A stretch of 64,000 nucleotides of DNA from Smallanthus sonchifolius (GCA_023525975.1 JAKNSE010000030.1:1473501-1537500), one strand, 5' to 3'; numbered from the stretch's first letter, positions 32,124-44,736 are shown. Notes: a model not told the origin generated them from the sequence alone. Numbers and translations: made by a program.

Positions 32124-35100
32124 TTACAGTTCAAAAATACCCAAATACAAAAACAAATCATATCCACTCACTAGGTGTCTAAGCACTATCATTCTAGCAT
32201 GCACTCCATGTTTCACTTGAGGTAAGGGCTTAGTAAACGGGTCTGCTAGAATATGATCTATTTGAATTTTGCTTATGATGACGTCTCCTTGTTCAAGTAT
32301 CTCCCATATATAATGGAACTTCTTGAGTATATGCTTGGTGCTATGATGTGACCTTGGTTCTTTTGCCTGGGGAATAACACCAAAGTTGTCACATAATATC
32401 TTAATTGGTTTCTCAATGCTCGACATTACCTCGAGATCAGCAATGAACTTCTTCATCCAAGTTGCCTCCTTTGTTGTATCTGATATTGCAATGTATTCAG
32501 ACTCAGTGATAGACCGGGCAACAACACCCTGCTTTGAACTCTTCCAAGTTTTTGGCCCACCATTTAGTGTGAATACTGTTAGTAATCGTGCACCGGTTTT
32601 AACGTTTAAAACAAAATAGTTTACAAAATCAGATTTACGAAGCGGAAGCAGTTTAAGGCACATGATTATAAAGTTCTAAACTTTATCCGACAGTGATCCG
32701 ATTACACGAACATTTAAACAATAATAATAATAATGAATGCAACCATAGGGGGTTTTCAAGTTTATACCTTTGTCAATAAAACCGTGTTGTAACACTCGGG
32801 TGTAAAGAACGTCACGCTAGTTGACAATAACAAACTCGTCTCACGAACTTGTCTCACGAAAACTCCCGGTCCGACTTGCGGGTTGAACCCGGTTCGCGGT
32901 AAATGGCTCGCGCGAAGGAGGGGATCACCCGGCTAACGGTTTGCGACGAGTTGGGCGGTTCACGGCGGAGCAACAGCCGCTGGTCGGCGGCTCGTCGGCA
33001 GGTGGTGGAGCGGCGTCTGACGGAAACGGGGGGGGGGGGGTGGCCGACAATCGCAAGGAGGGGGAAGGGAGGCCACAAAAAGTGATTAGGGTTTTGACTT
33101 AATCATGTTTATATAATCCTATTATTTACAAGTCAACCCCTTTGTAATTAACATTTAATTACTAACTGATTAACACTTAATCAGTTCCAGTCCCTACAGT
33201 TTATAATTACGCCAATTAATAAACCATCTTGCGTAAACCGAACATATTTTATATTTAACTATTAAATATAAAACCTGTTAATATATATTTTACTAATATA
33301 TATAAAACCACATTCCGTCTTTCGGTAATTAATTATTCTAAATAATCAAATACGAAATAACTAATAAATATTTAATCCACCGAATTCCGAATTCGCGTTT
33401 CATGAAATAACATTTAACATTTAAACGTTATGTTTTGTTTTTGCCCAAAGTGTAACTCTTCGGATCGTACCTCGATAGCACCGTTGATATTAACGATGAT
33501 CGGACATCTAATATCCAACAAATACAAATTCCGTCTGTGATCGAGAATTAGCATCAGTATAACACTTACAATGAGCTCGTCTTCCACTCCTCCATAAATT
33601 AAGAACATATCATTGGTTCTTCTCAAGTACTTCAGGATATTCTTAACTGCAATCCAATGATTTATACCTGGGTTTTGCCGATATGCTCAAAGCATACGAA
33701 ACATCTGTCCAAGTGCATAACATGGCGTACATAATTGATCCTATAACAGAATTTCCATTTTCTTCTTCTCTTCATCCGTACCGGTACATTGAGACTTATT
33801 CAAGATCGTTCCATGTGCCATGGGCAAGAATCCTTGCTTGGAGTCTTGCATTGAGAGGCGTCAAATGGCCTTATTAATATATACACTTTGGCTTAAACAT
33901 GAAAGTCGCTTCAACCTCTCTCTATAGATTTTTATCCCAAGAATATAGGCGGCTTCGCCAAGATCCTTCATTGTGAAACACCATCTAAGCCAGGATTTAA
34001 CGTCCTACAAGGTTGAAATGTCATTTTCAATGAATAATATGACATCTACATATAGTATAAGGAATACCATTGTGCTCCCACTTACCTTTTTGTAAACACA
34101 CTGCTCATCTTCGTTTTGGAGAAAACCAAACTCTTTGATTTTCCCATCATACCGAAGATTCCAGCTTCAAGATGCTTGTTACAATCCACAGATGGATTTT
34201 TGGAGGTTGCATACATTGTCAGGATTATTTGGATCGATAAAACCTTCAGGCTGAGCCATATACACATCTTCAGTAAGGCGTCCATTAAGAAAAGTTGTTT
34301 TGTCATCCATATGCCATATTCGTTGTCATAATACGCTGATATGGCCACTAGAATTCTGATTGATTTAAGCATGGCGACCGGAGAAAATTTTCATCATAAT
34401 CAATTACTTGAGTATGAGTGAGTCCTTTCACAACAACCCTTGCTTTAGAAGTAGGCACATTTCCATCCATGTATGTTTTCTTCTTGAAACCTCACTTATT
34501 TCCTACAGTCCGTCTATCTGGAGGAAGATCAACTAAGTCCCAGACTTGGTTATCATACATGGATTACATCTCAGCGCCCATGGCTTTAAGCCATTTGTCA
34601 GATTCTGAATATGAAATTGTGGTCTTGTAGTTAATGGGTTCAACTTGATCCACTATATATATATATATATTATCATCTTGCATGAGAAATCCATATCTCT
34701 CAAGCTCTTGATGTATCCTACTAGTCATGCGAGCGCTTGGTGTTGCAATTGGTTCCTAAAATGTCTCTGGTTCAAGTTTAACAACTCTTTGTTGTTCGAT
34801 GGTTTCAACCTCAGGCGGGGTGGTTTGTGTTCCTTGAGCTTCTTCAAGATCTACAATATTTCCAATCGGCCCATTCGTGTGGAATTCCTTTTCCAAGAAG
34901 ACTCCTCTTTGACATATGAAAACCTTGTTTTCATCAAGGTAATAAAAATAGTAGCCCCTAGTTTTTTTAGGGTATCCAACGAAAACAACCTTTTTCATCT
35001 ATGGGTTCCAATTTGTTGGAAGTCTCACGTTTCACATAGGTTTCATAACCCCAGACCCTTAAGTAGGATAAACTGGGATTCCTCTCATGCCATATCTCAT

Positions 35101-35440
35101 ATGGAGTCTTATGCACTTTCTTGTTTGGAACCAAATTGATTATTCGAGCAACAGTTTTAAAAGCATAACTCTAGAAGAAGTGAGGCAAATTTACACAATT
35201 TATCATTGATCAAACCATATCTAATAATGTTTGATTTCTCCTTTTGGATACATGTTGTGTTGTGGTGTTCCAGGTGGAGTGAGTTGTGAAACCATTCCAC
35301 ACTTCTTTAGATGTTTGTCAAAATCATAACTTAGATATTCGCCACCTCGGTATGACCAAATGGCCTTTTTTTCATTTTACTGAGCTAATTTTGTACTTCA
35401 CTTTTAATACTTCAAAGTCTTCAAACTTATATTTTAGTAA
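32124..35440 (-). pseudogene. Ty1/copia pol relic (integrase C-part, RT, RNase H)
   Basis: Minus-strand remains in N-to-C order. Integrase end with RGGEYLS and QLTPPGTPQHN (about 35340-35230). The GKL-like segment VVFVGYPKKTRGYYFYY...VFLEKEF (34998-34890). Reverse transcriptase IRILVAISAYYDNE... (34372-34082). RNase H with SESEYIAIS-like ITESEYIAIS, EATWMKKFI, CDNFGVIPQAKEPRSHH and ADPFTKPLPQ (32560-32160). Many stops and frameshifts separate the pieces. A solo LTR interrupts it at 32577-33564, and the gag and N-terminal integrase have been lost on the Cassandra side. It is long dead; the lineage within copia is not determined. Confidence 0.85.
32577..33564 (-). mobile_element. probable solo LTR inserted in the copia RNase H region
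   Basis: On the minus strand this 988-bp block runs TGTTATACTG...ATTACTAACA and separates copia RNase H sequence on either side. TG...CA ends fit an LTR. The flanking pentamers (GTAAG and GTATT on the minus strand) agree at only three positions, so the target duplication is unproven. It contains a GC-rich segment at 32860-33080 with a run of ten or more G residues. It has no coding capacity that I trust. Confidence 0.55.
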
Positions 35441-35452
35441 GTACACATACCA

Positions 35453-35721
35453 TGTAACATCTGGCCCCTCATACCACCAATATTGTCTGCTTTGCCAATG
35501 AGGAGCTCACATATTTGTTTTTTGTTGCTTGGGTGGAGACTTTCCAGGAGGTCACCCATCCTGATACTACTCCTACTCTAGCACGCTTAACTGTTGAGTT
35601 CTCCTCTCATCCACAGCCAATGCGCCCAAAACGCATTGATGCTATTTAAGGTGGATAATTCCTTATGAACCCATCATCTCTCTTGTTCATGACCGATGTG
35701 GGATTTGCTTATGATGTTACA
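35453..35721 (-). mobile_element. Cassandra TRIM long terminal repeat
   Basis: On the minus strand the block begins TGTAACATCATAAGCAAATC and ends CCAGATGTTACA (269 bp), and it contains a 5S rRNA-like segment. LTRs carrying a 5S-like sequence define the Cassandra family of small non-autonomous retrotransposons in plants. A polypurine tract (AAGAGGGGG) lies just upstream on the minus strand, so this is the 3' LTR. TGGTAT follows the LTR end on the outer side, but no full second copy is present there. Confidence 0.85.
35531..35640 (-). other. 5S rRNA-derived sequence in the Cassandra LTR
   Basis: The minus strand reads AGTTAAGCGTGCT (box A), then GAGTAGGAGTAGTA and GGATGGGTGACCTCCTGG (box C), matching the 3' two thirds of plant 5S rRNA in order and spacing. 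Several positions differ from 5S and the 5' third is diverged, so it is not a functional 5S gene. The preserved boxes suggest an internal RNA polymerase III promoter, as proposed for Cassandra. Confidence 0.85.
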
Positions 35722-35962
35722 ATCAGCCCCCTCTTATGGACTCATTGTCCTCGATGAGGTTTGCCCCACCATCCCAATCAGGGATGTGGGATTTGCCTAA
35801 GGTGTCCTCTTGAACACCCCCAAGGACTCACCCTACTCGATGAGGTTTGCCCCACCATCCTGAACGGAACGTGAGTGCCTATGATACCATTAGTAAATTG
35901 TGCCGTTTGGGATGGTGAGACAAACCTCATCGAGGATGATGAGTCCCCAAGGGTGTTCAAAG
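35722..35962. mobile_element. Cassandra internal domain, inverted duplicate
   Basis: Minus-strand copy: from a degenerate primer-binding site TGGTATCATAGGC (about 35895-35883) to the polypurine tract near 35730. It includes two repeats of GGTGGGGCAAACCTCATCGA. From about 35910 a second copy of the same domain runs on the plus strand and is cut by the chromovirus at 35962. It continues at 56373-56470. The result is a head-to-head palindrome around the primer-binding site. Confidence 0.7.
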
Positions 35963-38900
35963 TGTGACAACCGCGGTTTTTCAGGTCCTTACCGTTTCTC
36001 AACTTTTTATACGTCATATTTTTAAATATTATGGTTTTATATATATTAAGTGTTTCTAGGAATTCTAGGAATACTACCTTAGCAAACACTAAGTTCCGAA
36101 CTAGAAAACCCGGTTAAGTGCATACACTGCGTATACTGCGAACGCGTTAAATAAACGGTAAAATTTAATTTCTCGAAAATAATTTTTATATTTATATTTT
36201 TGTTAAGAATGATATTTTATAATATTATATGTACTAACTTTTGTGATTCTTGATTAAACTAACGATCACAGGTGGTTTTTCCGTTAAAAACCCGTAAATT
36301 TTTTTTGCGTATTTGTGTTTTAAAAATTTCTAAAATTCATTATTTTAGATTCTAAATTTTTATGTTTAGATAAAAATGTTTATTTTAGTTTTTAGGGGTG
36401 TATTTTTTTTTATAAAAAGTGGGTATTTTTTTATACATTTGGTCTTTTAAAACTCAAGAACTCTTCTACACCTATAAATACCCAACCCCCCACCCATTTT
36501 CCCCCTTCCCTCTCCTTGTTCCAGCTGAAAACCCTCTCCACCCCCACCCAAACACACCCTAAATTTGAATTCTAGCTCAAAATCATCCATTCAAGCTCAT
36601 AATCATCCATTTCCAAGCTTGATTCTTGGTTCCAATGGATTCATGAGCTTGTTTTTAGTTTTTTGAAGGTATTATAACATGATTTTCATCTTTAACTTTC
36701 TGTTTTGATCATTGCATGTGTTCTTAAGAACACCAAGAATACACACACTACACACACTCACTTTGATTTTCAAGTTTTGTTGTTTTTAAGAGTTTTAAGC
36801 TTGAATCTTGTGATTTTAACAAGTATTTATGGATGAAAACTAGTTGTAATCATCCACAATGAGTTATTTAGTGAAAATCTTGAAAGATTTGATAATCAAA
36901 GTGTATGAACACTTGGGTGTTCATTCTTGCATTTCTTGATTTTAAAGTGAGTTTTGTTGATTTTGAGTCTTTAAACATGGAATTGAACCACATTTATGAT
37001 TGTAGGTTATAAATAAAAAAAACTCAGTAGCTTAGCATCAAAATTCCACCTCCATTTGCTGATTTGGAAGGTATAATCTTGATTAAAACTTGTTAGTTTG
37101 TTTGAATGTTCAAGAACAAGCATGTTCTTGGTTGATTTTTCAAAATGGTTGATTTGGCACCCAAATTTATTTTTAAACAGTAGGATATGTTTTAAAAGGA
37201 AGATCTGGAAATTTTGGTGATCAAACTCTTTATGGATTATTTATAAAAATTCTTACAAGTTTAATACATGAAAATTGAGAAAAATACCTCTGAGTATTGG
37301 AAAATTCTGGAATTTGGAAAGTGATTAGTATATCATAACTGTAGACTCCTGTCCAAATTTCGTGAAAATTGGAGTTGTTTAAGTAGGTATTTTGTATTTA
37401 TAAAATTTAAACAATTGATTTGGGGATTTCATACTTCTGGAAAACTTCTAGACTTGAAACTTGGAATGGAATCTCATATGGACCTAAAATGAATCTGGTA
37501 AAAATTTGGTAAAGTTTTAATGAGTTTAACTAGTTTTCCCGAATTTGTTAATTTTTAACAATATTATATTCATAATAAATAATCTGGATATTGGAAAAAT
37601 ATGAAATTTGGTCAGAAATTTTTGTTTATGTATATGATCATTTGGTATAAGATTCAAGCATTAAATTTATGTCTAACTATAATTTTGGAATTATGGTCAA
37701 TTAAAATTTTATAAAAAGTTACTAAATTTGGAAATTTTTATATAAAATGGATTTTATAAAAGTTCTGCGGGATTTTGGACAGAAGTATAATCTCATTAAA
37801 AACTTAATTCTGGACTTTTAAATTGGGTGCTAATATCACACTAAAACCCTAATTTCGGACAAATCGGATTTTCGGACCATAAACCGGACTTTACGCGCGT
37901 AATCGCGTTTTTGGACAAAGCAATACCGTGAGTTAGGATTTTACCTAATAAACTTTTAAACTACTGATATACTTTAATAAGATATTAAATTTAAAGTTTT
38001 AAAGTCACGAATTTATATAAAAGCCGGTTTTACAATTTTAAGCGGTTCGTACGCGTATGCACGGGTTTTTCGGTATACAGTAGATTGAATCGCCATTTTA
38101 GCTTGGTTGACTTAGTCACATTCTTTAGGAGTCCTAAAATGTTATTTTATGTCCACTTGATTAGTAGGACCCGGTTAGGACTCGATTTTCATCTGTGTTT
38201 GTCGAACGCGTCGCACATCTCACCTGCTTCGTTCAGGTGAGTTTCGCGGCCTCTCTTTACTTACTGTTTTACTGTTTTTGGGGGAAAGTTGTTTCATTTT
38301 TATTTAGTCACATGTTATATGATACATAGAATACGTGAGTTATTTTATTTTTTGCATTAAAGTCCCCAATTTTAGGTAATCAATTAGCTGAGCGTAGCCG
38401 TTGGGAATTTTGGGTTGTACTACTTGGGTCGACACCCCTGCCCGTGGTTGGTCGCGCCAACCAGACTTGTAGGGTCACTTGGGCGCAGAATTAGCCGATT
38501 TTTAGGCGGTTGTTTGCATATGACTTCCGCATGGGGTACTTTGTTTTATTTTGTCGAGGCTTTGATTACGACTCATGGAAATGTGTTATCTAATACATGT
38601 GTACTTAATTTTTAAATTTTTATAAACTTTTTTTAGAGTCGCAAAACCTGCGAACTCACCAACTATTTATTTAGTTGACCTGTTTTTAAAACATGCTTTC
38701 AGGTAAACAGAATTGAAGATAAGGTTCATGGGGGCTCGCTTTTGTTTAGAAATTGTGGTTTCATTATGGGATGTTTTGTACTTTTGGGCTTTTGTTTGTA
38801 TGATAGACCCCTCAGTTTGTTGTTTGAATTTGGATATTGTATGACATACTTGACTTTTGGTTTTAGTAATGGTTCTTTATGCAATTTGCAATGTACCCGT

Positions 38901-38979
38901 TAGCATTCTCTTGCGCCTAAGTGTTCGATGCATCGCTCTCGTCTCACCTCCGTGTTTCCGCCTTCGGCGGGGTGTGACA
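35963..38979 (+). repeat. chromovirus 5' LTR
   Basis: 3017 bp, TG...CA ends. It differs from the 3' LTR by scattered substitutions and small indels. U3 is about 0.5 kb up to the TATA box, followed by a very long R-U5 of about 2.5 kb. Confidence 0.93.
36473..36480 (+). promoter_or_regulatory. TATA box of the chromovirus 5' LTR
   Basis: TATAAATA followed by C-rich sequence (CCCAACCCC...CCTTCCCTCTCC). This is a typical plant LTR core promoter with a pyrimidine-rich initiation zone about 30 bp downstream. The same motif lies at 45276-45283 in the 3' LTR. Confidence 0.75.
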
Positions 38980-38983
38980 GACT

Positions 38984-38995
38984 TGGTATCAGAGC
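38984..38995 (+). other. primer-binding site (initiator tRNA-Met type)
   Basis: TGGTATCAGAGC, four bases after the 5' LTR end, is complementary to the 3' end of plant initiator tRNA-Met and primes minus-strand DNA synthesis. Confidence 0.92.
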
Positions 38996-39141
38996 ACTGG
39001 TTATAGAGAGTTAGGTTTGCCTGAGACCCGAACCTAGACTATGACCTTAAGAAACATTGCAAAGAACCTTAGGAATTATGTGTGCATTGCATATCATTTT
39101 GCATTACTTATTCTTACCAGCTTTACGTTCTCCGTCACATC

Positions 39142-39822
39142 ATGTCTTCATCATCATCACCTTCATATCAGCAGTACTTCACGGACGACGAGGCGGACAG
39201 CCTCAACAACATCCCTCTAGTGCCTGTCCCTACAACATCAGGTGATTGGAGTGCGCCCGAGCCTAGTAATACGTCAGAGGAGGATCCGTCGGTGCACTAT
39301 GTGCCCGGCGAGTCTAGCTACGCGACCAACTCTGAGGACTTAGGGAGCCGTCTACCCTCGCCTATTCAGGCCCTACCCCCATCCCGGGTAGCACCAGTGA
39401 CTATCATACTTCACCCTGCTGCTCCTGCTAGCGGACAGCCGCGATTTCCAGGATCGACCTTTGAGGTCGGAGGATCATCTACTAGGACTGCCCTGCTATT
39501 ATTGAGATCTCGTCAGATGAGGAGGAAGAAGAGGAGGAGCCCACTGGATACTAGGACTTAGAGGGAGGTACAGATGGATGAGCTAGTGGAGACTTGCACT
39601 CGACACGAGATGACACTAGATCAGTTTCATACTGTGATGGAGGATGTTCTAGAGCGGATACCGGAGCTATATCAGCTCTTTACTACCTTTCAGGCGTCAG
39701 AGCTAAACAGGAACCAATGGATCAATCGTGTTGAGAAGAGGGTCCACCCGGGATTGGTTGTACTAGTGACTTTCTTTGTCACACTCATTGCTGTTGTTCT
39801 AGGCTTCTATTTCGGTCACTGA
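39142..39822 (+). CDS. chromovirus leader ORF with C-terminal membrane segment (broken)
   Basis: The frame starts at ATG 39142 (MSSSSSPSYQQY) and lies between the primer-binding site and gag, where most chromoviruses have only leader RNA. It is acidic and Ser/Pro-rich, then helical (MDELVETCTRHEMTLDQF), and ends in a hydrophobic stretch LVVLVTFFVTLIAVVLGFYF. TAG at 39559 interrupts it. Between about 39495 and 39560 an acidic EEEEEE stretch is open in another frame, suggesting indels. The function is unknown. The membrane anchor recalls envelope-like proteins, but those normally follow pol, and I see no fusion peptide or surface domain. A leader ORF of this kind may be a lineage trait. Confidence 0.6.
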
Positions 39823-40234
39823 GCGACATGTGCTCAGGTCCTTTTTGTTGGGTTACAAACACTTTGTTTCTTTTGGGGTATCTTGGCATAGTTCTAACTG
39901 ATGCCTAATTTTGTAAAAATTATTACTAACTCTTGTAAACCCTAGTTACTTCATATGCTCGGTGAAGCACTTTTGTAAATTTTTTGATGATGGAAATGAA
40001 CTATATTTTGGATGAATCCTTGTATGCCATAAATTTTATTTGGTTATTATTTGTGTATTGTTATCATCCTTATTTGTTACCTCGTGTACATGATTCGGTT
40101 AAAATTTTTATTGTCATTCTCAAAAACATGTCTTTTATGTATGGCTTGTTTACTATGTTTTGAGTGATTTCTAATCAAGTACCTTCATTTACTCAAACTT
40201 TTATCAAATTCCTATCCGTTTCTGTTTTTAGAAT

Positions 40235-41910
40235 ATGCCACCGAGGAGGGATCCTTAGCATAATGAGGCAGAGAATACTCAGCCAGATTTAACCCAGTTG
40301 ATAAATCAAGGGATTGATGCGGCTATACCAAAAATTGTGGCACAGATCACTGCAGGGTTAATTAGGAGTGCTGGTGGCACTGGTGGTGATACTCCTGGCA
40401 GTGTTGGAGCCGGTGGTGGTGCTGGTGGTGGCACTAATACTTGTAACACCAACCGCGGTTGTACCTTTAAAGACTTCTCTGCAGGAAAACCCCTGGATTT
40501 TCATGGTAGTGAGGGGGCAGTTGGGATTGTTCGTTGGTTAGAAAAGATGGAGTCTGTCATAAAAATCAGTAACTGCTTGGATAATCAGAAGGTTAAGTAT
40601 GCTGCTTGCTCTCTGCAGGGCGAATCCCTAACGTGGTGGAATTCCCGGATGGATGCGTTAGGAGAACATGTTGCTGATAACCTGACTTGGGATGAGTTTA
40701 AGAAAATGCTGATAGAGGAGTACTGTCCTCGGAATGAATTGAAGAAGATTGAGGTTGAATTCTGGAATGTAGAAATGGATGGAGCAGAAATCTTGGATTA
40801 CACGACTCGATTCCAAGAGTTGTCCCGTGTGGTGCCATATCTGGTGACACTAGAACCCAAGAGGATCGAAAGGTATATCTGGGGATTAGTGCCCCAAATC
40901 CGGGGAATGGTTACTTCAGCCAAACCCACTACTATGCAAAGTGTGATTCAATTGTCATGTGAGTTGACTGATGAAATGGTGAGAAATGGTGTGTTGATTA
41001 AAAAGGGATCCGTGGAGAAGAAACATGAAGGAAAAGTAGTGAGAAAGAATGTTGGGGGAGCTAATAAGAAAAGAAAGACCACTAAGAATTATGTTGCTGT
41101 GGCACCGCAGAAAAGGGCAAACGCTGGAAATCCACCTCTTTGCGCCAAGTGCAATTCTCAACACTTTGGGTCTTGCGAACAGTTCGTGTGTTCAAAATGT
41201 AAACGAGTGGGGCATACAGCGAACTACTGCAGGTTCGACCCCAATGCACCGAGAGGTTGTTATGAATGTGGGGTGATTGGTCACTTCAGGAACAAATGTC
41301 CCAATTTGGGCAGAGATGGTGGGAACACAACAAATCAAGCCAAGGGTAGAGCTTTTGTGATTGGGGCTGCAGATGCACGTTAGGACCAGAATGTGATGAC
41401 GGGTACGTTTCTCGTCAATGATCTATATGCATCTATACTTTTTGATACAGGGGTCGATAGAAGTTTTATGTCTACTGAATTTAGATCATTGGTTAACTTA
41501 GAATCACAAAAATTGAAAGAAGTTTACACTATAGAACTAGCTAATGGTAAATTGATTAAAGCTAGTGACATTATCCGAGGTTGCACCATGAACCTAAATA
41601 ATCACCATTTTAATGTAGACCTTATCCCGATAGAGCTCGGTAGTTTTGATGTTGTTATCGGCATGGATTGGTTATCTAAAAACCGAGCCGAAATTGTTTG
41701 CTCAGAAAAGATAGTTCGAATTCCGCTCTCAAACGGTGAAGTCCTAATTGTCCAAGGCGATAAGCCCGAAAGGAGTTTGAACATTGTGTCTTGCAAGAAG
41801 GCATGGAAATACCTTAAGAAGGGAAGTTACGCGTTTCTTGCTAACGTCATTGAGAAGAAATCGAAGGAGATTAAGATTCAGGAGATTCGGAAGTCTTTCC
41901 CGAGGATTTG
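40235..41910 (+). pseudogene. chromovirus gag and protease
   Basis: Frame from ATG 40235 (MPPRRDP), broken at once by TAG 40256. It is open from 40259 to TAG 41381, and open again through the protease to a frameshift near 41905. The capsid-type retrotrans_gag region includes LTWWNSRMDAL and TWDEFKKMLIEEYCP (about 40625-40730). Zinc knuckles CSKCKRVGHTANYC and CYECGVIGHFRNKC follow near 41188-41300. The aspartic protease has the DTG motif at 41444-41452 and a downstream VVIGMDWLSKN flap/core segment. Gag packages the RNA and protease matures the polyprotein. The breaks make this copy non-functional. Confidence 0.9.
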
Positions 41911-44715
41911 CCCGGATTACCCCCTCCACGGCAAGTTGAGTTTAGGATCGACTTGGTACCCGGTGTCGCACCTATTGCTAGATCCCCCTACCGTTTGGCA
42001 CCGTCTGAATTGCAAGAGTTGTCGAATCAGTTGCAGGAACTTTTAGAGAAAGGATTCATTAGACCGAGTTTCTCACCTTGGGGAGCTCCGGTCTTGTTCG
42101 TGAAAAAGAAGGATGGATCTTTTCGGATGTGTATCGACTACCGGGAGTTGAATAAATTGACGATTAAGAACCGATATCCACTCCCGAGGATCAATGACTT
42201 GTTTGACCAATTGCAGGGATCGACTCATTTTTCTAAGATCGACCTAAGATCCGATTATCATCAGTTAAGGATCCCGGAGGATGACATACCGAAAACGTCA
42301 TTCAGGACTCGGTACGGTCACTACGAGTTTTTGGTTATGCCTTTCGGGCTAACCAATGCTCCGGCAGTGTTTATGGATCTGATGAATAGGGTATGCAAAC
42401 CCTACTTAGACAAATTTGTGATAGTCTTTATCGACGACATCTTTATATATTCTCGAAGTAAGAAGGAGCACGAGCAACACTTGCGGTTGATTTTGGAATT
42501 GCTTCGGAACGAGAAATTATTCGCCAAGTTTTCAAAGTGTGAGTTTTGGCTTAGAGAAATTCACTTTCTTGGCCATGTGATTAACGAGAAAGGCATACAT
42601 GTGGATCCGGCCAAGGTTGAGGCGATAAAGAAGTGGGAAACGCCTAAGACCCCAACCGAGATCCATCAATTTCTTGGTTTGGCGGGTTATTACAGGCGAT
42701 TTATAGAAAATTTCTCCAAGATAGCTCAGTCCTTGACTCTCTTGACTCAGAAAGATAGAAAGTTTTAATGTGGTGACAAACAGGAAGAGGCGTTTCAGTT
42801 GTTAAAGCAAAAGTTATGTAACACCCCGATTCTAACTCTTCCCGAAGGGACGGATGGCTTTTTCGTGTACTGTGACGCATCACACCAAGGTCTTGGTTGT
42901 GTGTTGATGCAAAAGGAAAAGGTTATCGCGTACGCATCCTGACAATTGAAAGTGCACGAAAAGAATTACACAACTCATGACTTGGAGTTGGGTGCCGTTG
43001 TCTTTGCACTTAAGATTCGGAGGCACTATCTTTATGGCCCCAAGTGCACTGTTTTTACCGACCACAAAAGCCTCCAACATATATTCGATCAAAATATGTT
43101 GAACATGAGACAAATGAGATGGGTTGAGCTACTCAACGACTACGACTGTGAGATCCGTTATCACCCTGGGAAAGCAAATGTGGTGGTGGATGCTCTGAGT
43201 AGGAAGGAAAGAATAAAACCTCTTCAAGTTCGTGCTTTGGGGATGACAATCCAAACGAACTTGAAAGCTCAAATTCTCGAGGCATAAAAGGAAGCGCTAC
43301 AGAGAAATAATTTGAAAGATGAACTTTTATGTGGTGCTGAGAGAAAATTTGAACAGAAAACCGATGAGTTAATTTATTTTTTGGATCGGATGTGGATTCT
43401 GGATTCCCATAACTTGAGAGAACTGATTTTTAATGAAGCTCACAAGTTGAGGTATTCTGTACATCCCGGAGCCGACAAAATGTATAAAGACTTGAAAGAA
43501 TTTTATTGGTGGCCCGGAGTGAAGAAAGAGATTGCAAGTTATGTTAGGAGGTGCTTGACTTGTTCTAAAGTCAAGGCGGAATACCAGAAACCATCGGGAC
43601 TTTTGTAGCAACCCGACATCCCTCAGTGGAAATGGGAGCAAATTGCTATGGATTTTGTCACCAAATTACCACGAACTTCTAGCAGTTATGATTCGATTTG
43701 GGTCATTGTTGACCGGTTGACGAAATCTGCCCATTTTATTCCCATCCGAGAGGATTATAAGATGGAAAAGTTAGCCCGTTTATACATTGGTGAGATTGTT
43801 TCTAGGCATGGGGTGACCGTTTCCATCATCTCGGATAGGGATAGTCGTTTTACATCCCGATTTTGGCAGACACTACAACGAGCTTTGGGAACGCGCTTGG
43901 ATATGAGCACGGCTTACCATCCTCAGACTGACGGTCAAAGTGAACGGACGATTCAGACCATGGAGGATATGTTGAGGGCATGTGTGATAGACTTTGGCGG
44001 TAATTGGGATACCAATTTGCCGTTAATCGAATTTTCTTATAGTAACAGTTATCATACTAGCCTCAAGTGCGCACCGTTTGAAGCTTTGTATGGGCGTAAG
44101 TGTCGATCGCCACTTTGTTGGGCCAAAGTTGGTGACAATCGTTTAACTGGCCCCGATATTATCTAGGAAACTACGGACAAGATTTTTAAGATTCGGGATA
44201 GACTAAAAGCCGCACGAGACAGACAGAAAAGTTACGCCGACAATCGAAGGAAGCCATTGGAATTTCAAATTGGTGACAAGGTGCTTTTAAAAGTTTCACC
44301 TTGGAAGGGCATTATTAGGTTCGGAAAGAGAAGTAAACTCAATCCGAGGTATATTGGACCGTATGAAATTGTTGATAGAATCGGTCCCGTGGTGTACAAA
44401 TTGAAATTGCCTCAGGAACTTAGCAGTATACACGATACGTTCCATGTATCAAATCTCAAAAAGTGTTTAGCCGATGAATCCTTGGTAATACCACCTGAGG
44501 AAGTCCGTGTCGACAAGAAGCTTCACTTTATCAAGGAACCGGTCGAGATTTTGGATCGCGAGATCAAGACGCTCAAACGTAGTCGTATCCCTATTGTGAA
44601 GGTCCGATGGAACTCGAAGCGTGGACCCGAATTCACATGGGAACGAGAGTACCAAATGAAGCAGAAATATCCTCAACTTTTTGTGAAAGAAGCGGTTACT
44701 ACCAACACCAGTTGA
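41911..44715 (+). pseudogene. chromovirus pol: RT, RNase H, integrase, chromodomain
   Basis: A single frame shifted by one relative to gag, interrupted by stops at 42766 (TAA), 42940 (TGA), 43285 (TAA), 43606 (TAG) and 44164 (TAG). Domains: RT with LPPPRQVEFRIDLVPG and the FIDDIFIYS active site (about 42425), RNase H with YCDASHQGLGCVL and ANVVVDALSRK, integrase HHCC finger (HKLRYSVHPG ... CLTCSKVK), and DDE core (MDFVTKLP, ISDRDSRF, GQSERTIQT). A GPY-like module and a chromodomain-like end (IVKVRWNSKRGPEFTWEREY) follow. Chromodomains direct insertion to heterochromatin. The stop at 44713 is followed directly by the polypurine tract. Confidence 0.92.
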
Positions 44716-44736
44716 ATTTCGGGACGAAATTCCTTT

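Noticed and set aside
34645..35139. 164-codon plus-strand frame
   Set aside because: It is antisense to recognisable copia integrase and RT sequence on the minus strand.
35531..35640. A functional 5S rRNA gene
   Set aside because: It is a diverged partial match embedded in a Cassandra LTR, with no gene-like flanks or terminator.
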